In this document: in pieces, positions 1-7,757 of the stretch | How the letters are laid out: each line of letters opens with the position of its first letter | How positions within the stretch are numbered: the stretch's first letter is position 1 | Assembly: GCF_027889715.1 (NCBI RefSeq) | Contig: NZ_JAPJZH010000012.1 | Location: 1-64,000, forward strand | Direction of reading: 5' to 3' | DNA from: Allohoeflea poritis | Lineage (GTDB): Bacteria; Pseudomonadota; Alphaproteobacteria; Rhizobiales; Rhizobiaceae | Length of the DNA: 64,000 nt | Notes under the pieces: model-generated | What the model was told of the DNA's origin: nothing | Seen by the model: only the letters and a program-made list of their open reading frames with translations | Databases searched by the model: none | Program-made: the position numbers and the translations under genes

Positions 1-25
1 TCGACAACCCGTTCGGCACGAGGTT

Positions 26-67
26 GTAACCCATGTCTCCGGTACAAACCGTTACCTATGTCTCCGG
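26..67. repeat. Imperfect direct repeat, 2 x 17 bp
   Basis: Positions 26-42 and 51-67 carry the same 17-mer with 15 of 17 identical bases (core ATGTCTCCGG), offset by 25 bp. They lie just past the 3' end of the tRNA at 86-162. Repeats of this look are familiar to me from the neighbourhood of IS481-type transposases in rhizobia, so this may be the terminal remnant of such an element. That link is from memory and no transposase is in the window. Confidence 0.5.
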
Positions 68-85
68 GTCGGACACAGCAAAAAA

Positions 86-162
86 TGGTGGGCCCGGAGG
101 GACTCGAACCCCCAACCAAGCGGTTATGAGCCGCCGGCTCTAACCAATTGAGCTACAGGCCC
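86..162 (-). tRNA. tRNA with CAU anticodon, probably tRNA-Ile2 (lysidine type)
   Basis: The minus strand folds as a complete cloverleaf of 77 nt including an encoded CCA (86-88). The acceptor stem GGGCCTG pairs with CGGGCCC (one T-G wobble), the D arm has GCTC/GAGC, the anticodon loop is CTCATAA and the T loop is TTCGAGT. The CAU anticodon fits Met or Ile2. The anticodon arm and variable region (GGCGGCTCATAACCGCTTGG) closely resemble E. coli ileX rather than the elongator tRNA-Met, so I favour the isoleucine tRNA whose C34 is changed to lysidine by TilS. Elongator Met is the alternative. Confidence 0.9.
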
Positions 163-294
163 CACCCGGCGCAAACCACTGGCGGGTTTGCGCGAACCGG
201 ACCCGCTTAAACCATTATCACAGCCGCGACAAGACATTGCCGCAATGGCTTCATAAGACTGAGCCGCCCGACCACTCTTATTTCGAGGTTTCCA

Positions 295-1038
295 ATGATT
301 TCGCGCCGCAGCCTTGCCTTCGCCCCTGCCCTCATCCTGGCTCTTGCCGTCCTGCCCCTGCCGGCGGCAGCCAGCGATTCCGATGCACCGAAACCCGGCA
401 TCGTCTCGGTCACCGGCGAGGGAACGGCCCGCCTCGTGCCCGACATGGCGGTGATGACGCTGACCGTCATGCGCCAGGAGAAAACCGCGCGCAGCGCGCT
501 CGACGCCAACAATTCGGCAATGGCCGCCGTGCTTGCCGCCATGCGCGCCGACGGGATCGAGGAACGCGACCTGCAGACCTCCGGCTTTTCCATCGATCCG
601 CAATATTTCTATCCCGACCGCAAGAACAACGAGCCGACGGAACCGGTCATCACCGGCTACCGTGTGATGAACACGCTGACCGTGCGCATCCGCGATCTCG
701 ACAAGCTCGGCGCCATTCTCGACAAGTCGGTGAGCCTCGGCGTCAACCAAGGCGGCCAGATCATGTTCACCAATGACGATCCGTCGGCGGCGATCACCGA
801 AGCGCGCACTGCGGCCATGAAGGATGCCGTCTCCAAGGCGACCACGCTGGTCGAGGCCGGCGGCGCGGCGCTCGGCCGCATCACCGAGATCAGCGAGCAG
901 CAGTTCCGACCGCAGCCGATGCCCGTGGCGCGCGCCGAGATGGCGCTGAAGGCAAGTTCGGACGCCGCCGTGCCGGTCGCATCGGGCGAGAACGCCTATC
1001 GCGTCAATGTGAATGTCAGTTTCGAGATCGATCAGTAG
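295..1038 (+). CDS. SIMPL domain (DUF541) periplasmic protein
   Basis: A 247-aa protein with a cleavable signal peptide (residues 1-26, hydrophobic core ending PAAAS) followed by a single SIMPL/DUF541 domain over roughly 35-245. The family is recognised by the opening GIVSVTGEGTARLVPDMA stretch and the closing YRVNVNVSFEI strand. Homologues are oligomeric periplasmic or outer-membrane-associated proteins (for example Brucella BP26 and E. coli YggE), linked to oxidative stress tolerance but without a firm biochemical role. The ATG at 295 follows CGAGG by 7 nt. The gene stands alone and converges on the terminator of the minus-strand gene downstream. Confidence 0.88.
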   Translation: MISRRSLAFAPALILALAVLPLPAAASDSDAPKPGIVSVTGEGTARLVPDMAVMTLTVMRQEKTARSALDANNSAMAAVLAAMRADGIEERDLQTSGFSIDPQYFYPDRKNNEPTEPVITGYRVMNTLTVRIRDLDKLGAILDKSVSLGVNQGGQIMFTNDDPSAAITEARTAAMKDAVSKATTLVEAGGAALGRITEISEQQFRPQPMPVARAEMALKASSDAAVPVASGENAYRVNVNVSFEIDQ

Positions 1039-1042
1039 AAAC

Positions 1043-1089
1043 AAAAAATCCCCGGCGGTGGCCTGTTCCTGCAGGCCGGTGCCGGGGAT
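1043..1089 (-). terminator. Intrinsic terminator of the 1131-1475 gene
   Basis: Read on the minus strand, ATCCCCGGC (1081-1089) pairs with GCCGGGGAT (1048-1056), with a further inner GGCCTG/CAGGCC stem. A run of six T follows (complement of 1043-1048). The gene at 295-1038 ends immediately beyond it, so the hairpin separates two converging genes. Confidence 0.8.
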
Positions 1090-1130
1090 AGCCGCTGGCT
1101 GGTGGGTGGGCGACTGCCAGCGGAACAGGC

Positions 1131-1475
1131 TTACCGGTATGCAATCACCGGGCAGTGACGGCGGTTGGCGAAGACGATCTTGGTCTTGTAGCCGTGGCGC
1201 CAGCCGCGCACGACAACGCGCTTCGGGTTGCGGCGCACGATGCGCGGGTTCTTCACACCCATGCGCCAGGCTTTGTTGACGGCGCGGCGCGGCTTGCAGA
1301 TGCCGCGGTGCGGGCGCGGTGCGGGGCCCCAGTAAGGTCCGGGTCCGTAGCCGGGCGTTCCGAAATAGATGCCGAAATCGATGTTGCCGGCTTCGGCGTT
1401 GCTCGGGGTGGCGGTGTTGGCTCCGACAGCGATCAGCGCTGTCAGCGCGGCGGCTTTGGCGATATTTGCGAACAT
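1131..1475 (-). CDS. Small basic secreted protein
   Basis: A 114-aa protein beginning MFANIAKAAALTALIAVGAN. It has a signal peptide to about residue 28 (cleavage near NAEA), a Gly/Pro/Tyr-rich segment (FGIYFGTPGYGPGPYWGP), then a very basic Arg/Lys-rich C-terminal half with two cysteines. The start is set by GGAGAG 6 nt before the ATG at 1475. A methionine four codons upstream lacks a better site. I do not recognise a named family. It resembles the many small exported proteins of Hyphomicrobiales, such as those at 40921 and 41377, and has a similar 11-bp-phased repeat upstream (1566-1581). Confidence 0.75.
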   Translation of the reverse strand: MFANIAKAAALTALIAVGANTATPSNAEAGNIDFGIYFGTPGYGPGPYWGPAPRPHRGICKPRRAVNKAWRMGVKNPRIVRRNPKRVVVRGWRHGYKTKIVFANRRHCPVIAYR

Positions 1476-1565
1476 TGTGCTCTCCATTCCATCGGTTTTG
1501 TCGATCGCTGTGTTTGCGATGATTAAACTTTAGTAATGTGAGCCTGAACGCCGCCGTAACCGGCC

Positions 1566-1581
1566 GTTCATCTGGCGTTCA
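1566..1581. promoter_or_regulatory. 11-bp-phased direct repeat GTTCA-N6-GTTCA
   Basis: GTTCA occurs at 1566-1570 and 1577-1581, exactly one helical turn apart, about 90 bp upstream of the small secreted-protein gene. An inverted copy (TGAAC) lies at 1545-1549. Similar phased repeats precede the genes at 40921 and 41377, there in the same orientation as the gene; here the orientation is opposite. OmpR-type regulators commonly bind such half-site pairs. The regulator is not identified. Confidence 0.4.
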
Positions 1582-1720
1582 TGAGAGCAATTATTCTTAA
1601 ATATTAAATATTTTCAGATACTTAAAAGAGTATTTTTCTTGAAAGGCCATTGAAAGCCGTCAATGTTCCGCCATCGCTGGAGCCGGTGCCAGTTCATGCT
1701 TGTGAGCAGATTTTCTCAAC

Positions 1721-2323
1721 TCACGCGCCATCCGGCAGCGTGCGGGTCCAGAACTGCATGGGCTTGCGGGTCTCTTCCTCGTCGCCGATATCGCGCCAGG
1801 GGAAATCGCAGACAACGCCGTCCATCTTTTCATAGCCGCGGTTCCGCCAGAACCGGTCGAGCGGCACGTAGTCCGCCGGGCGCATCGGGTGGTCCTCGGG
1901 CCGGATCACGCCGCAAAAGACGATGCGGTTGAAGCCTTCCGCGCGCGCCGCCTTTTCGCGCTCCTCGAAAAAGCGCACGCCGATGCCGCGCCCGCGATAG
2001 TCGGGCAGCAGCACCGATTCGCCGAAATAGAAGAAATCATCCGCCCTCAGCCCCTTCTTCTCGAAGGGTTCGGCGAAATCGTCGAAATGATCGGCAAGCG
2101 GCGCCGCCGTTGCCGCCCCGACGAGACGGTCACCGTCATAGGCGCCGATGATGACAGCGCCCTTGGAGGCGGCGAACTTGGAAAGATATCTGCGCTCGTA
2201 ATCGCGGTCGCCCTCATAGAGATAAGGCCATTCGTGAAAGACCGTGATGCGCAGGCCCGCCAGATCGTCAAGCGCCGCTTCCAGCGCTTCGCCCGTCAGG
2301 GTGCGGAAGGTGATCTCAGCCAT
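1721..2323 (-). CDS. GNAT family N-acetyltransferase
   Basis: A 200-aa single-domain GNAT protein. The acetyl-CoA pyrophosphate-binding motif A is clear as RGRGIG at residues 110-115, preceded by the beta strand FYFGESVLLPDY. The substrate is unknown. The long insertion before motif A (about 70-98) is not seen in minimal GNATs. The ATG at 2323 follows AGGTGG. The gene overlaps the 3' end of the SnoaL-like gene (2316-2732) by 8 bp, so the two are probably translated from one message and may act on one substrate pathway. Confidence 0.85.
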   Translation of the reverse strand: MAEITFRTLTGEALEAALDDLAGLRITVFHEWPYLYEGDRDYERRYLSKFAASKGAVIIGAYDGDRLVGAATAAPLADHFDDFAEPFEKKGLRADDFFYFGESVLLPDYRGRGIGVRFFEEREKAARAEGFNRIVFCGVIRPEDHPMRPADYVPLDRFWRNRGYEKMDGVVCDFPWRDIGDEEETRKPMQFWTRTLPDGA

Positions 2324-2732
2324 CTTTTTCCACCTGTGCGATCCAGTCGCTCAGATTGTAGTATGTGGTCACGCGCGCGATCAGCCCGTCATCGACTTCG
2401 AAGAAGATGCCGGCCGGCAGGCTGTAGCGCTGGCCGTTCGCCTTCGGCAGGCCATCGGCGGTTTTCAGATATGTGCCGTGCACGGTGAATTCAGCCGCCG
2501 CGCGCGTGCCGTCCGCCGAAACCATCACGGCGATATCGCCGAGTGTCTCCGAGTAATGTTCGCTCATCATCGCGTTGAACCAGCGGAATTTCTCCCGCCC
2601 GATCTCGCGGCCGCCCTGGTTGATGTCGTGAACAACATCCTCTGAAAGCAGCGCCAGCATCGCTTCGTTGTCGCTCGCGTTGAAGGCGTCGAGATAGGAT
2701 CGGATCAGCTTTTCGGTCGCTTCTTGCGGCAC
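2316..2732 (-). CDS. SnoaL-like / ketosteroid isomerase-related protein
   Basis: A cone-fold (NTF2-like) protein of 138 aa with the family pattern: helix LIRSYLDAFNASDNEAMLALL, then the strand pair around VVHDINQGG, and the closing FFEVDDGLIARVTTYYN strand. Members include small isomerases, cyclases and binding proteins, so the reaction cannot be assigned. I choose the GTG at 2730-2732 because it is preceded by AAGGGG 6 nt upstream. An in-frame ATG at 2759 would add nine residues but lacks a good ribosome site. It is the first gene of a two-gene unit with the GNAT gene. Confidence 0.8.
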   Translation of the reverse strand: MPQEATEKLIRSYLDAFNASDNEAMLALLSEDVVHDINQGGREIGREKFRWFNAMMSEHYSETLGDIAVMVSADGTRAAAEFTVHGTYLKTADGLPKANGQRYSLPAGIFFEVDDGLIARVTTYYNLSDWIAQVEKDG

Positions 2733-2882
2733 AGATCGCCCCTTCGATTTCGTTTGCATGCATCTGCATCTAACAGCGCGACGGGTAAATTCTAGTCGGC
2801 GTTGCGCTACTTCTCATTGACTTTGCGACAATGTTGCTTTCGGCAAAATTGAGAACAGATACGGCCAAACGGGCAGGCCTCA

Positions 2883-3173
2883 CTATTGGCCTGCGTGAAC
2901 TGGCACAAATCGAATCCAGCCAACCAAATTGGAGACGATCAGCAAACCTCCAAACATGAATACTGCTATCAGCCAATGAACAAAGGTTTTCATTCGCCGA
3001 CCAGGGCCCGGAAACCATTTGAACCCTCGAAGCCAACCGAGAACAATGTCGAAAAACATCAATATGAAAAGGAAATGGCGGAAAAACAAATAGATAAACA
3101 GCACAATCAATATGATTTGTATATACGTGTTTTCCGGTATTATCTGAAACTTAGCTCCAGATGTCCTGCTCAT
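2883..3173 (-). CDS. Small two-TM membrane protein, unrecognised
   Basis: From the ATG at 3173 the frame gives 96 aa with two strongly hydrophobic segments, about residues 18-45 (IQIILIVLFIYLFFRHFLFI and onward) and 66-86 (VHWLIAVFMFGGLLIVSNLVG), with an Arg/Lys-rich connector (GRRMK). The local base composition is visibly richer in A and T than the neighbours, which suggests recent acquisition or relaxed constraint. A longer start at 3248 is possible. The ribosome site at 3173 is weak. No homologue comes to mind, so the call rests on topology only. Confidence 0.5.
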   Translation of the reverse strand: MSRTSGAKFQIIPENTYIQIILIVLFIYLFFRHFLFILMFFDIVLGWLRGFKWFPGPGRRMKTFVHWLIAVFMFGGLLIVSNLVGWIRFVPVHAGQ

Positions 3174-3303
3174 TTTAAGGGACCTGCTCTCTTTCGTTGA
3201 ACTGAAGTGATGCAGACAAGTATATGCAGCACTAATATCTGCGCACAATTTTTTATTGAAAAGTCAGCTGCAAACAACAATTATTTGGTGTTGTTCAATC
3301 GAC

Positions 3304-3978
3304 TCAGGATGACTGCAGCGCGGCGATTTCATCCCCGAACACCGTCACCGGATCGCCCGCCTGCCATTTCGGATATTTGTCCATGATCGCGGCAAAGCGG
3401 TCCGACCGCTCGAAATCTCCCAGCCAGGCCTTCAGCGCCAGCCAGTCCTCGCCGTCGAACCAGGCGCGGTCGGCGTTGGCGAACTGGCGCACGAAGGGCA
3501 GGATCGCAAAGTCGGCGAGGCTTGGGCGGCTACCGAACAGCCAGCCCGTCTCGGCGAGACGTTCTTCGAACGCGATGAGTTCTGCCGCCGCCTTTCCACG
3601 CTCTTCCAGCCGGTCGTGGTCGGGATGGCGCGTATCGTATTTGTAGCGGTCGAGGCTCTGCTTGAACGGCCCGTCCATGTGTTCGATCAGCGCCAGCATG
3701 TCATCGAGCGATCCGGTTTCCGGGGAAAGCCAGCCTTCCGGATCGTTCCGTTCAAGCGCCCACAGCATGATGTCGAGGCTCTCATCGATAACGCCTCCAT
3801 CGGGTTCCACCAGGGCCGGCACGGTCGCCGACGGCGAGGCTTCGAGGAATTCGGGCGCCTTGTCGCGCAGCACCACCTCGCGCAATTCGACCGCCGTGCC
3901 GCTGCTGCGCAGCGCCAGCCGGGCGCGCATCGCATAGGGGCAGCGGCGGAAACTGTAGAGGATCGGCAAGGACGTCAT
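3304..3978 (-). CDS. Glutathione S-transferase family protein
   Basis: A 224-aa protein with an N-terminal thioredoxin-like GST domain (residues 1-80) and an all-alpha C-terminal domain. The motif RRCPYAMRAR, with Cys13, points to Cys-type (omega or beta-like) GSTs that reduce or deglutathionylate rather than conjugate. ATVPALVEPDGGVIDES contains the cis-proline and the glutathione-binding Glu-Ser. The C-terminal domain has the usual SLADFAILPFVRQ helix. The start at 3978 is chosen because it lies 19 bp after the CoA-transferase stop, with which the gene probably forms an operon. Confidence 0.87.
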   Translation of the reverse strand: MTSLPILYSFRRCPYAMRARLALRSSGTAVELREVVLRDKAPEFLEASPSATVPALVEPDGGVIDESLDIMLWALERNDPEGWLSPETGSLDDMLALIEHMDGPFKQSLDRYKYDTRHPDHDRLEERGKAAAELIAFEERLAETGWLFGSRPSLADFAILPFVRQFANADRAWFDGEDWLALKAWLGDFERSDRFAAIMDKYPKWQAGDPVTVFGDEIAALQSS

Positions 3979-3997
3979 CGGAACCTGTGTGTATCTG

Positions 3998-6493
3998 TCA
4001 TTCGGGCAGATATTTATCGCACCATTGCCGCGCAACAACACCCTCTTTGATCATCGCATCGATTTCATCGCCGCTGTAACCGAGACCGGAGAGGATCGCG
4101 TGCCCGTCGACGCCCGGCTTCGGCATCGGCCCCGGCACCGTGATCGCGGCTCTTTGCGGGCGGATCGCGTTGGGCGCGACGAGATCCACCCACCGCCCGC
4201 TCGGATGCCGGTCGTGGCGGATGAAGCCGAAAGTGCCTGATTTCAGATCGGCGGGCCCGGCGCTCTCACGGGCCAGATGCGCATCGCGCACCGCATGCAT
4301 CTTGTCGAGGGCATGGCAGCCGATATCGGCCTTTCGGAGCTGACCGATCCAGTGCGCCACGGGCCGGCCCGCGAAGATCTCTTCCAACGTGGCCGCGCGC
4401 ATCTGCGGCGAAGCCGAGCGGATTGCACCCAGCCCGTCGACGATTGCCAGCGCCTCGATGTCGTCCACGAACGCTGCAAGGAAAAACCAGCCATCTTCAG
4501 CAAGGTAGGCGCGGTAAAGCGGCCCCGCACCCTTGATCGTGCGACCGCTCGGCTCATCGAATGGCGGACGGCCTTCAAAATCGAACATGAAGGGCGCCTG
4601 GATAAGCTGGCCGGCGGCGCAGAGCGAGGCGCGGGCCACATCGCCCCTGCCCGTTCGCGCCCGCTGAAAGAGCGCGGCGGCGGCGGCCAGCGCACCGCAG
4701 AAACCGCCGAGTACATCGATCGTGCCGAAATGCGCATGCTCCTCCGGCGTGTCGAGCGATCCGCCGAAGCGCGCCATGACACCGGTCACCGCCTGGGCAA
4801 GATCGTCATAGCCCGGAAAATCGCTGTGCGGCCCGCGCATCGACCCGCCGTAACAGTCGAGTTGGCAAAGAATCACGCCCGGATGGGCTGCCTGCAGACG
4901 ATCCGGGTCAAGGCCGAGGCGGGCGAGCTGTCTGTCCGTCGCATTGACGGTGACGATATCGGCCCAGCCGATAAGGCGGTCCAGCGCCTGCCGGCCCTTT
5001 TCGGATTTCAGATCCATCAGCAGGCTCTGTTTGCCGCGCCCGGCCTGCATGCCGAAGATGATCCCATTCCAGGGGTCCATGGTCGGCGTCACGGGATCGA
5101 CGGAAATGACCTCCGCGCCGAAGCGCGCCAGTGTCGACGCAATGGTCGGCCCGGCAATGACATTGGTGAGGTCGAGGATCCTGATACCGTCCAGCCAGCC
5201 GCCACCGGCCGGTGCGGCCGCCGGCTCCGGTTTCGGCTCGGCGGCGATCTGCTCCGGCTCGGCAAGGCGGCGCGGGGCCTTTTTCGATGCTGTTTCCGCG
5301 TCGCCTGCAAGCCAGGCGAGATTGCCGAGCTGCCGCATAGGTCCATAGTCCGGATCGTCGACATCGATCAGCAGGCGCGCCTTTTGCGGATGTTCGGCGC
5401 TCAACCATTCCTGTGTCGTGCGCTGCGCGGCCGCCGGCGCACCGTTTTCGCCGAAGATCGTCTCCCATTCAAAGGACGGCCGGGCAAGGAACGCTTCCTT
5501 CATCAGCGACGAGACGCGGTCCGCCCAGGCCTGCGACAACGGATAGCTCGACAGTGAGCAGCCGTCCTCGCCCGGCCAATCGGCGACATCGTCATAGGCA
5601 TAGTGACGCGGCAGGCCTTCCGCGACCAGCCGGTCCCAAAGGCCGAGAATCTTCAGGACACGCTCGGGATGCACCGAGTGGGAGGCGCTGACCACATAGA
5701 TCTGCCGCCCGTCGGCGCACATATAGTTGCGGTAGAACGGGTCGAGCAGCTCCTGCAATTGCCCATAGGTCGCGTCCATTGGCAGGCCCTCGGCCCGCCG
5801 CCGCTCGATCTCTTTCTCGCGGTTCGACTTGTAGCGGTCCGGATAGTCCTCGACCTGCTGCGAATTGTAGGCAAGCCCCTCCATCAGGGCCGAAGCCAAT
5901 GGCACTTCGATGACATCCCCGCCGCCGCCTTTCTCGCGCCGGCAAAGCGCCAGCACGACGGATGCCGCGCCCAGCACCGAGGCATAGGCGGAAGCGAGCG
6001 GCAGGGGCGAGAAACTGGGTTCGATCCCCATCAGGACGCGGTTGAGGCCCATGTCGGAATATTGGCCGCACGCAGCCGCGATCACCGCCTCCCAGGCGCG
6101 GATGCCGGCACGCTGCGGATCGGTGGACGCAAAACCCGGCAGCGACAGGTATATGAGATCGGAACGGTCGATCGTGTCGGCATCGAGCCCGAACCGCGCC
6201 ATGACGCCCGGCCGGAAGTTCTCGATCACCACGTCAGCCGATGCGATCAGCCGCCGCGCTTCGGCAAGACCCGTTCCGGATTTCAGGTCAAGCGCGACAC
6301 AGCTCTTGCCGCGATTGAGCATGGCGGCGGCCGGAGATTGCCACCGCGGCCCGCCCGGCGGGTCGACATGAATGACTTCGGCGCCGAGATCGGCGAGCAT
6401 CATGGCCGCGGCGGGTCCGGCCATATATTGGCCGAAATCGATCACCCTGACACCCGCCAGCGGCCGGCCTTCGCTGTTACGCTGTTCCGTCAT
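3998..6493 (-). CDS. Tandem-domain CaiB/BaiF (class III) CoA-transferase
   Basis: A protein of 831 aa with two consecutive CoA-transferase family III domains, residues about 10-410 and 435-825. Each opens with the same signature (GVRVIDFGQYMAGPAAAMML; GIRILDLTNVIAGPTIASTL). Family III enzymes move CoA between acyl donors through an aspartyl-CoA thioester. The second half keeps an aspartate where the catalytic residue is expected (GTIDVLGGF, about residue 592). The first half shows SPLPLASAY there and looks inactive, so the fusion may act as a pseudo-dimer. The ATG at 6493 is preceded by GAGGA; a longer frame starting at 6607 would run into the repeat at 6539-6592. The acyl substrate is unknown. 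Confidence 0.88.
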   Translation of the reverse strand: MTEQRNSEGRPLAGVRVIDFGQYMAGPAAAMMLADLGAEVIHVDPPGGPRWQSPAAAMLNRGKSCVALDLKSGTGLAEARRLIASADVVIENFRPGVMARFGLDADTIDRSDLIYLSLPGFASTDPQRAGIRAWEAVIAAACGQYSDMGLNRVLMGIEPSFSPLPLASAYASVLGAASVVLALCRREKGGGGDVIEVPLASALMEGLAYNSQQVEDYPDRYKSNREKEIERRRAEGLPMDATYGQLQELLDPFYRNYMCADGRQIYVVSASHSVHPERVLKILGLWDRLVAEGLPRHYAYDDVADWPGEDGCSLSSYPLSQAWADRVSSLMKEAFLARPSFEWETIFGENGAPAAAQRTTQEWLSAEHPQKARLLIDVDDPDYGPMRQLGNLAWLAGDAETASKKAPRRLAEPEQIAAEPKPEPAAAPAGGGWLDGIRILDLTNVIAGPTIASTLARFGAEVISVDPVTPTMDPWNGIIFGMQAGRGKQSLLMDLKSEKGRQALDRLIGWADIVTVNATDRQLARLGLDPDRLQAAHPGVILCQLDCYGGSMRGPHSDFPGYDDLAQAVTGVMARFGGSLDTPEEHAHFGTIDVLGGFCGALAAAAALFQRARTGRGDVARASLCAAGQLIQAPFMFDFEGRPPFDEPSGRTIKGAGPLYRAYLAEDGWFFLAAFVDDIEALAIVDGLGAIRSASPQMRAATLEEIFAGRPVAHWIGQLRKADIGCHALDKMHAVRDAHLARESAGPADLKSGTFGFIRHDRHPSGRWVDLVAPNAIRPQRAAITVPGPMPKPGVDGHAILSGLGYSGDEIDAMIKEGVVARQWCDKYLPE

Positions 6494-6538
6494 CGTCGCC
6501 CGATCCTCGCACGTGACGGGCAAGGATAGCGGCGAACC

Positions 6539-6592
6539 GCCGGCCGCGACGTTCCCATCGCGACATCCATGCGGCCTTCGTGCCGGTTCTAT
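6539..6592. repeat. 54-bp direct repeat, copy 1
   Basis: This segment matches 7704-7757 at 48 of 54 positions in the same orientation. It begins GCCGGCCGC and contains TTCCCATCGCGACATCC. Copy 2 overlaps the last codon of yjbQ, so copy 1 looks like a displaced duplicate of the yjbQ 3' end. It sits 45 bp upstream of the CoA-transferase start. Confidence 0.85.
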
Positions 6593-6647
6593 AAGAAAAA
6601 GACCCAACAGGACCCGTGCGAACCATCACCATCGATCTGGTGAAGAT

Positions 6648-7379
6648 CTAATCATGGGACATGATTTTCGGATGCGTATGAACGCCTGCATAGGCTTCTT
6701 CAAGAAATTGAAGAGAAACGATCAAGAACGTGAGGCCCGCCTTGAGTCCACCTAGTGATTCGGACATGGCGGACTCATTCTCATTCATCCACATCTGCAC
6801 ATTGGGAACCGGAAGGCCAGCAACTTGCTCAGAATATCTATTCAGGTCGCACGTTTTCAGTGTCTTAGCATCAGACTTGACCTCGTCAAGCGCCCGATAA
6901 CCAGCTCCATCCAGCATGTTCTGAACATCTTTCAGTTGACGCCTACCAACAAATTCCTCGATGTCGTTTGCGACAGACATGAGTTCTGCATTGATTTTTT
7001 TGGAACTACCGTTTGGCGACAGACCGGCGTCGATAAACCGACTAATCTCCAACGTTACAACTTCCAGCCTGACCAGAAGGGACTCTGCATCTTTCATCGA
7101 AGGATAGCAGGCTCGTTCGACTTTCAAGGCATCAGACCTAAGATTAAGATTTATAAGTTCTCGGTGCCGGTCCTCCGTCAATTCATCAGATTTTCGCATT
7201 TGCAGAATTGTTATAAATGCCACGAATATTGCCAGACTCCCGGCAAGCAGCGGTTGCCAGTTGTACAACCACCCTCCCACCTCACCAAAGGAGGTTGGAA
7301 ACGAAGCACCCAAAAAAATGCCGGCGATAAGCGAAGTGGTGAAGTACGCTATCGCAAGAACGTTATTCACCTTGTTCAT
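6648..7379 (-). CDS. Orphan membrane-anchored protein in the repeat-bounded patch
   Basis: A 243-aa protein with two N-terminal membrane segments (about 8-28 and 40-62) followed by a cytoplasmic, mostly helical region. The segment YNWQPLLAGSLAIFVAFIT followed by charged helix (QMRKSDELTEDRHREL) resembles, from memory, small hypothetical proteins common in alphaproteobacterial prophage and accessory regions. No enzymatic motif is visible. Codon use is more A/T-rich than in neighbouring genes, which supports horizontal origin. Its strand matches the flanking genes but it lies inside the bounded patch, so it should be treated as cargo. Confidence 0.65.
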   Translation of the reverse strand: MNKVNNVLAIAYFTTSLIAGIFLGASFPTSFGEVGGWLYNWQPLLAGSLAIFVAFITILQMRKSDELTEDRHRELINLNLRSDALKVERACYPSMKDAESLLVRLEVVTLEISRFIDAGLSPNGSSKKINAELMSVANDIEEFVGRRQLKDVQNMLDGAGYRALDEVKSDAKTLKTCDLNRYSEQVAGLPVPNVQMWMNENESAMSESLGGLKAGLTFLIVSLQFLEEAYAGVHTHPKIMSHD

Positions 7380-7474
7380 CGGGCCTTATCCTCACTTGCC
7401 TTGCGGTTGCAATCTACTAGCACGTATCGGGCACTCAAAAAAAAGCTCAGTTGGAGGAAAAAGCACGGACTAGC

Positions 7475-7665
7475 ATGAACGGCGAAATGATGAAAATTCA
7501 CGCCACCATTCATGTCTCCCGCAAGCAACTCGGCTTGGACGACGACACCCCACGCGATCTTCATGAGTTGAAACCGGTAAGAGGTTTCTTCTGAAAATGT
7601 CCCGGGACGATCATTTGAAAATCTTCGTAGCGACCGAACAACGCGGCTTCAAACGGTGTGCAGGC
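7475..7665 (+). pseudogene. Decayed gemA-like (Mu gp16 / DUF1018) phage gene fragment
   Basis: An ATG at 7475, preceded by GGAGGAAAAAGC, opens a 39-codon frame containing IHVSRKQLGLDDDTPRDL. This matches the N-terminal signature of the phage regulatory protein GemA (typically IHVAKKQLGLDDDTYR). The frame stops at 7592-7594. In another frame the segment 7597-7665 encodes SRDDHLKIFVATEQRGFKR, which fits the next conserved part of the same family (a GFKR-type ending). I read this as one gene broken by a frameshift. Family assignment is from recalled motifs. Confidence 0.55.
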
Positions 7666-7703
7666 ATGCACCGAGACGGAGCCGGGAAGCACATCTGCGA
7701 AAT

Positions 7704-7757
7704 GCCGGCCGCAACGTTCCCATCGCGACATCCTTGCGGCTTTCGCGTCGGTCCTAT
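7704..7757. repeat. 54-bp direct repeat, copy 2
   Basis: Partner of 6539-6592 (48 of 54 identical). It runs from GCCGGCCGC to the TAG stop region of yjbQ (stop at 7754-7756) and forms the right boundary of the low-GC patch. Confidence 0.85.

Larger units (their letters stand above)
6593..7757. mobile_element. Low-GC patch bounded by 54-bp repeats, with phage-like remnant
   Basis: Between the two 54-bp repeats lie 1.1 kb of visibly lower GC than the flanks. They hold one intact orphan gene (6648-7379, minus) and a decayed gemA-like fragment (7475-7665, plus). No integrase or transposase is present. The arrangement looks like an insertion at the 3' end of yjbQ that duplicated a target segment, or a remnant left after a larger phage-derived element was deleted. 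The two repeats are 11% diverged, so the event is not recent. Confidence 0.5.
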
